A stretch of DNA of 64,000 nt from Salvator merianae (taxonomy: Eukaryota; Chordata; Lepidosauria; Squamata; Teiidae), in assembly GCA_003586115.2 (NCBI GenBank), contig QVOM02000042.1:32640855-32704854 (forward strand), given 5' to 3'. This document shows, piece by piece, positions 58,115 through 64,000 of this stretch. The notes beneath the pieces were generated by a model that was given only the letters and a program-made list of their open reading frames with translations, ran no database searches and had not been told where the DNA came from. The number at the start of each line of letters is the position of its first letter. Within the stretch, counting starts at the first letter, position 1. Position numbers and translations under genes: made by a program.

Positions 58115-58917
58115 GGGCCTTTTCACACCTGAAACTAGTGAGCGTCAGGAATGCTCACTACTAAAGTCTGTTTGCACCAGAAGATGGCCACAGCGACTGG
58201 CAGCGGACCTCATCCGCTGTCGATCGCTACTATCGCTGGTGCAGTAAGTAGCTGTCCAAATCCTTACCTGATGATCATTCGCACTTACCTGCACCACAGC
58301 AGCAGTGGCCATCTTCTGGGCAATCAACACACTCATCACACATGCGTGATCTCACGATCATGCATGCACGATGGGAAATGGGGCCTACCCCTTCACGCGG
58401 GTCTGAATGGGCCCACATGAGGCCCCAACCGACCCCATGACACCGCGATTGGGGCTGGGACGCTGGATGGGGCCGCACTATGCCCCATCTGGCATTCTGG
58501 TGCCTGATCGCCGGTGTGAAGGACAGTCACCACAGCAGCAGCCAGCAAGTGTCAGGCCGCTGTCGTGGCAACCATCCTTCATGCCTGCAATCAGGCACCA
58601 GAATGCCGGATGGGGTGCAATGTGGCCCCATCTGGCATCCCAGGAGCTGCTGCCGGTCGCCATGGCAGTGGCTGGATGCTTGCCAGACGCTATCATGGTG
58701 AGGATCAGGTATGGCTACTGGCGTTCACACCCGCGAATGCCGGTAGCCAGCTTAAGGTAAGTTTTTAGGCCCCATAGTGCAGACGGTGTCTGCACAATGG
58801 GGTCTATTTCACCCTAGAATGGACTAATTAGCCCATTCTGTGGCCCTGTTCGCACTTCTATGGGCCTGTTCGCCCATTCTATTTAGCCCATTCTAGGATG
58901 GAAAGTGCGAACAGGCT
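58115..58917. mobile_element. hAT-B element, copy 8, GC-rich composite
   Basis: The left GGGCCTTTTCACACCTGAAA and subterminal palindrome CTAGTGAGCGTCAGGAATGC + TCACTA match copy 6. The right end reads GGAAAGTGCGAACAGGCT. Inside is a large inverted repeat: 'atgccccatctggcattctggtgcctgatcgccgg' near 58473-58515 is complementary to sequence ending near 58620. The right 120 bases contain the terminal motif twice ('ggccctgttcgcacttc', 'gggcctgttcgccc'), implying nested or duplicated ends. CpG and GC content is high for this window, which suggests a young copy. It is non-coding. Confidence 0.8.
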
Positions 58918-61195
58918 CACAGAAGTGATTTTGCCATTCCCTACTTCTGGGGAGAGACTTGGAATTGATCAGGCATCCCTTTGCTTTCCAGTTTGCTTGC
59001 ATTAGCACGGAGCTACAGCCCTTCCAGTTCTAATTGGTACAACATAAAGTATAAGTCCTTTGTTTTAGTTTGCTTTGTATACATCCAGTGGCCACTGAAG
59101 AAGACCCAGGAGCAAGAGGAGTCAAAATGCACCTGGCCTTCTGATATATTGAAGCAGAAAGTCCCAGGTTGTTATGGGATGCTGTCTTGTCTCCATGCAA
59201 GCTGGGGATCCTGGATTATTTTAGACTGTATAGTTTTTTCACTGCCCACATACAGTAGTTGCACATATGGGTTTTATTTTCTTTTTGTATATTGGTAGTT
59301 ACTAAACAATTTATGTCTATACTTTTAGGTAATCTTTTACATTTTTATATACTACTCATTTGTAATTCTTTCATTTTAGTAGGGGGAATTCTTTTGGTTG
59401 TTTGTCTCAAGGTAGGATCTTAACAGTCCTCTTAGACCATCCAGGGCAACCACAAATCACCTGTGACTGTCCTGCTTCTGGAGGCAGAATCTGGTACCTG
59501 GGAACACTTTACTTGCAGAGCAGGTAAAGTGCCACGCAAAAGGCACCAATCATGGCAGTAGTTATCATACAGAAAGGTGGCAGCAGCTGAGACAGCTCAT
59601 GGTCCATTCCAAAGCCTAGCAATACTTTGTCAGGCTCTGAAAATTGACAACTTCTGAGGCTATTTCTGGGAGCTGGCAAAATGTCCTCAGTGTGCAACTT
59701 TCATACCCCATCCTCAAAATCAGGCTGGGCTAGGCTGGCCATCCAAGTGGATAGTCATCCTGTCCATTTCTAATTCAGAGAAAGCTCTCCAGTCCAGGAA
59801 CAGTGCCTGCACCATACAATACAGGGTGCACAATACAGTTGTCCAAGACTGGGTCCCAAAAGGAGCTGCATGATGAATATGTGCGATCACACTGCCCGCG
59901 GGCTGTCTAGATATATGGACAGCCCATTCTTGAATCATGGGCAGGGTACCTTTGGGGTCCTTGTGAATGCAGCCTAGGAGTGCGTTAACACTTGAATTTA
60001 TCTTAGAATAATACCAAATAATACCAAACCATATCCTGATCTCTTTTTTTGAATAGTTTACATTATGTCATCATTATTCAACTGGCATCTCACATTTTCC
60101 CACAACACTGATTTTTAAAAATATGTTAAGTACATATTTCAGCAACCACTGTGTTGTCTCTGGTCCCAGCTTAGGACTGAAGATAGGAAGATACCATACA
60201 GTTTTTTTTGTTTTTTTTTAAGGAAGGAAGAAAGAAAAACCATCTTCCTGCCTCTGTCTCTTTTTTTTTCTCCTCTTCTTTCTTTCTTTCTCTCCCTTTT
60301 AAAAGTATGTCTGTTCCTTTGCCTTTTTATTCCTACTTGTCCTCTTCCCTCTTTTCTCCTATCTGGAGTTGGCTTCAGGGATTAAGAAAGTTATGAAGTA
60401 GAAAAGCAGCAGTCTGAGAAGATCATGATTTAAAGTTGGCCTGGGAACAAGATATGCAAGGAAATGGCTGCAGCCCATGCTATGCTCAAGTGTCACTGTG
60501 GGGAATATTGTTTTGGAGGATGTATGCAAAAGCAGTTTTCTGAAGCTAGTTCCAGCAGGATCTCAATCCCTGCAGGAAGCCAGAGTGCTATTGCTGCTGC
60601 TGTCATTTATAGTGCATGAAAACTTAGAAACCTCACATCCCACACTTGATTGAAATTCCTCCAAGTATCAGGAATAAGGTGGCAAATTCCAGAGCAGGAA
60701 TGGGAACCCTTCTCTGCTATGGTAAAATTCTTGTAATCATGCTATATGAAGTTCCTAACTTCTTGGTCTATGAGACAATAGTTACCAAAGTCATGTGGAC
60801 TTGGCACACTAAGGCTGCACAGCTCTTCAGTGAGGATCACCTGGAGCAACTCACTCAAATCTTGTCATGGGCGCATAAAATATGCTCCTCACTCATACAA
60901 GTAGTGTCATGATCAACTACCATGCTTTTATTCCTCAGAAAGGAAAAGAGATGTACCTCATAGGAAATGGAAGATACTCAAAGGGCTAAATTTCTACTGT
61001 GAATGGACAGGGGTCAATCACTTGGATTTCCAGTTACTCAGAAGATAGACAGGTCATAAATACAATAAACATTTTTCATCAGCTCACAAGCAATGAGTGC
61101 AATTTACCATTAACATTAACGTGAAACACAGTTTGTGCTTCCTAGATCTTACTTGGTGAAGCTCAGGCCTAAAACCATAAGTTGCAATGTAGTCG
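58918..61195. other. No recognised gene; pyrimidine-rich tract
   Basis: Unassigned. It includes T- and CT-rich DNA at about 60200-60300. A terminus-like GTGAATGCAGCC (59963-59974) suggests the right end of a decayed hAT-F-like element, but its left end was not found. Confidence 0.35.
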
Positions 61196-61297
61196 AAAGC
61201 AGATGAAGGTTTTGCCCTTATATTCTGCTTGAGAATGCCCAGAAGCAATTGGTGGGCCACTGTGTGAGACAGGAGACTCCTCTTATGTTCTTATGGT
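61196..61297 (+). mobile_element. L3/CR1-type LINE 3' terminal fragment
   Basis: It carries 'tgcttgagaatgcccagaagcaattggtgggccactgtgtgagacagga' and the tail 'ctcttatgttcttatgg', closely matching the tail of the L3 at 33020-33130. A very short 5'-truncated copy. Confidence 0.7.
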
Positions 61298-61789
61298 GAC
61301 ATCATAGCACAACAGGACCACCATAGATCTACACCCCATTTCTATAAACCCTAAAAAGTCTGTTTTAATGAATTAGGCCCATGGAGCTGAGGAAGGCATT
61401 TTCCCACTCTCCTAAAGACGTCATATATGGGTACATTAGTATGCCTAAATTTCAGGCTTGTGTGGAAGTTTTTAATTTACTTTACTTATTTACTGTGCCT
61501 CTATATGCTGCTGCCTGTACTTTTGACAGTTGAAAGAACAACTGATTTTGATAGTTCTGTTATTTTTTCTCTGTTTAAAGGCCTGCTTCCTGTGTTTTAG
61601 TATTGTTTTTATTAAATAATCCTTTGTTTTGAAGTTTTCTTACTGTTTACCTGTTATTTCATGGTTCACTCCAGTTGATATGTCATTTTTAAAACCAATA
61701 GCCAAAAGGTCCTGCTCTAAGTATGGCTGGGATAACCTTTTTCCCCAGCCCAGTACACTGCTCATATCATCTAGTCTTGAGGACACCAT
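61298..61789. other. No recognised feature
   Basis: Unassigned AT-rich DNA. Confidence 0.4.
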
Positions 61790-61983
61790 GACCCTTTCTG
61801 CACTTGGTCTTATTGTATCCGTTATATTGAATGTTATATCCCAGAATAGGAACCTACTATGCACATGCTAGTGCAAACTATGAAAGGTCTTGCCCAGGGT
61901 CTACCATAGACTGCACTAGCCTGCAGATGGCAGGTCCCTATTCTGAGATATAATCTGGAATAAGTCCAAGTACAGAAAGGGCC
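61790..61983. mobile_element. Palindromic hAT-like MITE, copy 2
   Basis: The ends GACCCTTTCTGCACTTGGTC and CCAAGTACAGAAAGGGCC are inverted repeats. It matches the copy at 53326 throughout ('atatcccagaataggaacctactatgcacatgctag', 'gatataatctggaataag'), with the same near-complete palindromic layout. It is non-coding. Confidence 0.85.
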
Positions 61984-62393
61984 TATGTTGCTAAAGACCC
62001 CACTAGGATAATTAACTTTTGCAATGACATTAAAACAAAAGATAGAATAAACTAAAAGGTCATCTTTTTTTCTTTATATTACATTGTAGAATTTGGTTAT
62101 ATATTTTAGAAGTTCTCAATGAAACAAATTTCTTTTTGATAAAAAAAATCCTTTCCTTAGCAACTACAACATGTCTGCTGCTGCTTCCACCCACGAAAAC
62201 CTCACAGACAGGGAATTTCTGTTCATGATGAAAAAAGCAGCAATTTCAGGTAAGTCAACATAGGGTGGGGGAAGAGTTGCAGGAAGAGTTTTTAGAGCTC
62301 TTCCTACTGCTCTTTTGCTACAGTGCTCCAATGAATGCTTATGATGGAGCAAGCTCTTAAACAGAATGGGAACATGTTGATTCTGCACACTTT
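61984..62393. other. No recognised feature
   Basis: Unassigned. A 104-codon minus-strand frame at 62164-62478 runs into the next hAT-A and is not recognised. Confidence 0.4.
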
Positions 62394-62992
62394 GGGCCTT
62401 TTCGCACTGAGCTCTGTAGTCCGTTCCCAGTAGTTGGCTTCGGACCGGAGAGATTGGAGAATGCTGGCTGCCCTTCACACTCCCAGCCAGAGGAACGGAC
62501 TCGAAGCCGACCAGTAGAGGGAACAGTGCGAATGGCAGCCGCTAGTTCGGTACCGCACTCCGTACCATCGAGCTCCGCTTCGTACCCAGAGGACTTGTTA
62601 CGGAGCCGGCTTTGTAACGGCAGCTAGGCTGCCATGCCCAAAGGGCTATCCCGGGTGTGAAGCTTCGCACCGGGGTGTGAAAACCTCGCACCGGGGTGTG
62701 AAAACTTCACACCGGGGTGTGAAGCTTTGGACCACGCATGCACAGCTGCGCCAGCTATGCCTGGCCACCATTGCAAACGCGGACGGGAGTGTGAAAGCAC
62801 TGTGCCCAATCTTCACTCCATCGCGCAGGTCGGAATGAAGACAAGCTTTTACTTGTCTTGCCTTACCCAGGATCAGGTACGAACCGGGTATGATGTGGTT
62901 CGGATCAGGTGAGGCGCGTCCCCGCAGCAGTGCGAAAGCTCCATTCCAGCGACCGGACAGGAACGTTCCACTCGCTAAGTGCGAAAAGACCC
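62394..62992 (+). mobile_element. hAT-A non-autonomous element, copy 5 (GC-rich)
   Basis: The ends GGGCCTTTTCGCACTGAGC and GCTAAGTGCGAAAAGACC are good inverted repeats. Family blocks: 'gccgaccagtagagggaacagtgcgaatgg', 'atcgcgcaggtcgga', 'caggatcaggtacgaaccgggt' and 'ttccactcgctaagtgcgaa', the last shared with copy 1. Many CpG sites are preserved, so this is probably the youngest hAT-A in the window. It includes a 21-bp array at 62653-62733. It is non-coding. Confidence 0.85.
62653..62733. repeat. 21-bp minisatellite inside hAT-A copy 5
   Basis: Three full units of 20-21 bp (GGGTGTGAAAACTTCGCACC + G) and a partial fourth. The period equals that of the array in copy 1 and the position in the element is the same, but the unit sequence differs. 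Confidence 0.9.
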
Positions 62993-64000
62993 TATGAGTG
63001 TTCATGAGGCACTACAAAGGTACAGAGACATGTGATGACACAGTTACACAGTGTCATAAAGGTCCTGCACAACTCTTCCCTACTTGTCATTCATCTTCTC
63101 CTTCTTCCATGATGTCTGAACTCAGAAACAATATTCAAAGTGAAAAAAACATTGACTGATTTAAAAGCAGTGAGGTCATTACAATATTTTTTTTCTTTGT
63201 TCACTTGATACCACCAATCCCTACAATGATCCCTCGGGCATTTTGTTATTAACCTCCTTTCACATGGTGAATTGGTTATTTATTCTTTCACTTAACTTCC
63301 TATCTCTTAAACAGATTTTAAGTCATAACAGGATTTTACTTCTGACACTATGCCTGTTGCCAGGTTTTCGTAATGACCTCTTTTGAAAGACTTTAACAGA
63401 AATCCTTTAGAACTGTAAGTAAATTAAATCCACATGTTTTCCCCTCATGTATTTATTCTCCCTGTTAGCTGTTTCAAAGCTTTCCAATACACTATAGCAC
63501 TTAAAAAATTTAATAGCATTAAACCCATAGTCCTTTTTAAAAAATATTTTTGATGACTGTACTAACAAGCGGCGATACTGCAGCTCTACAATCTACAGTG
63601 AACCCCCAAACTGTGAAGAGCTTTATTCTGAGACATTTGTTTTGTTTTTGATAAACAAGCTTTACTAATGAATAATTATTCACCTCTTTCTTCTTACCCT
63701 TTCTTTGCTTTTCAGCTCAGTATTTTTCTGTTATCTCCCCTTCAGATTCCCAGTCTTAGACTTAGCTTCTAATTCTTGCTATTGTTTTTTTCATTCAGTC
63801 AATACAATAAATGACAGCAAAAGATAAATAAAACAATAATTAAAACTTGATCAGAGTCATGTAAATAAAGGTACTGTGCAATTCTACTTCTTGTGGTGGC
63901 AGCACTTTTAAAGTTCCTAGTCCAGCTGCCACTGGAAAAAGCAAACACACAAACCACCTACATTTCAGCAGGTACAGCTTTGCCAGTGGCAATGATTGTC
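62993..64000. other. No recognised gene
   Basis: AT-rich unassigned DNA to the window edge. The final ~100 bases (CAGCTGCCACTGGAAAAAGC) resemble a phrase near 34170 (GGCTGCCACTGGAAAGGGAG), a hint of another shared repeat that I could not delimit. Confidence 0.4.

Overview
The window looks like intergenic or intronic DNA from a vertebrate, most likely a squamate reptile (lizard or snake). I infer this from the mix of transposable elements: a BovB/RTE LINE, an L3/CR1-type LINE, CR1/L2-type LINE tails ending in AATAAATAAATA, an L1, a Helitron remnant, a solo retroviral LTR, and a very large number of short non-autonomous hAT-like elements. The species cannot be named from the sequence. I found no host protein-coding gene, tRNA, rRNA or CRISPR array. 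The open reading frames are short chance frames, or lie inside transposon remnants.

Layout. 1-9 kb: an eroded hAT-B element, one hAT-D and two hAT-C elements, a LINE C-terminal fragment (about 7.0-7.5 kb) and a reversed L3 3' end (8.65 kb). 9-13 kb: a GT microsatellite, a retroelement-like repeat (modules called P and Q here) and a hAT-A element with eleven 21-bp tandem units. 13-23 kb: a run of hAT-A, B, D, E and F elements and a 158-bp foldback. 24.7-28 kb: a BovB split by a hAT-B element and by a second P/Q block. 28-35 kb: LINE fragments, a 128-bp foldback, an L3 copy split by a hAT, and hAT-A and hAT-C copies. 36-41.4 kb: hAT-D, a reversed CR1/L2 tail, hAT-B and a reversed L1. 41-46 kb: mostly unassigned AT-rich DNA with microsatellites. 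47-51 kb: an 850-bp hAT-like element, then an L3 copy carrying three nested insertions (Helitron, hAT-like MITE, unclassified element). 52-64 kb: more hAT elements, a solo LTR inside a hAT-B element, two palindromic MITEs, and a GC-rich hAT-A with a second 21-bp array.

How the parts relate. Most hAT-like families share terminal inverted repeats of the form GGCCTnTTCnCACTT or GGCCCTTTCTGCACTT, so related transposases may have mobilised them. Nesting gives a relative order: the L3 and BovB LINEs are older than the hAT, Helitron and P/Q insertions in them, and the solo LTR is younger than the hAT-B it interrupts. I saw no previously undescribed functional system. The most unusual structures are the 21-bp arrays at matching positions in separate hAT-A copies and the multiply nested L3. 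Family letters (A-G, P, Q) are local labels for this window, not database names. No database search was possible, so family assignments rest on recognised motifs and on copy-to-copy comparison within the window.
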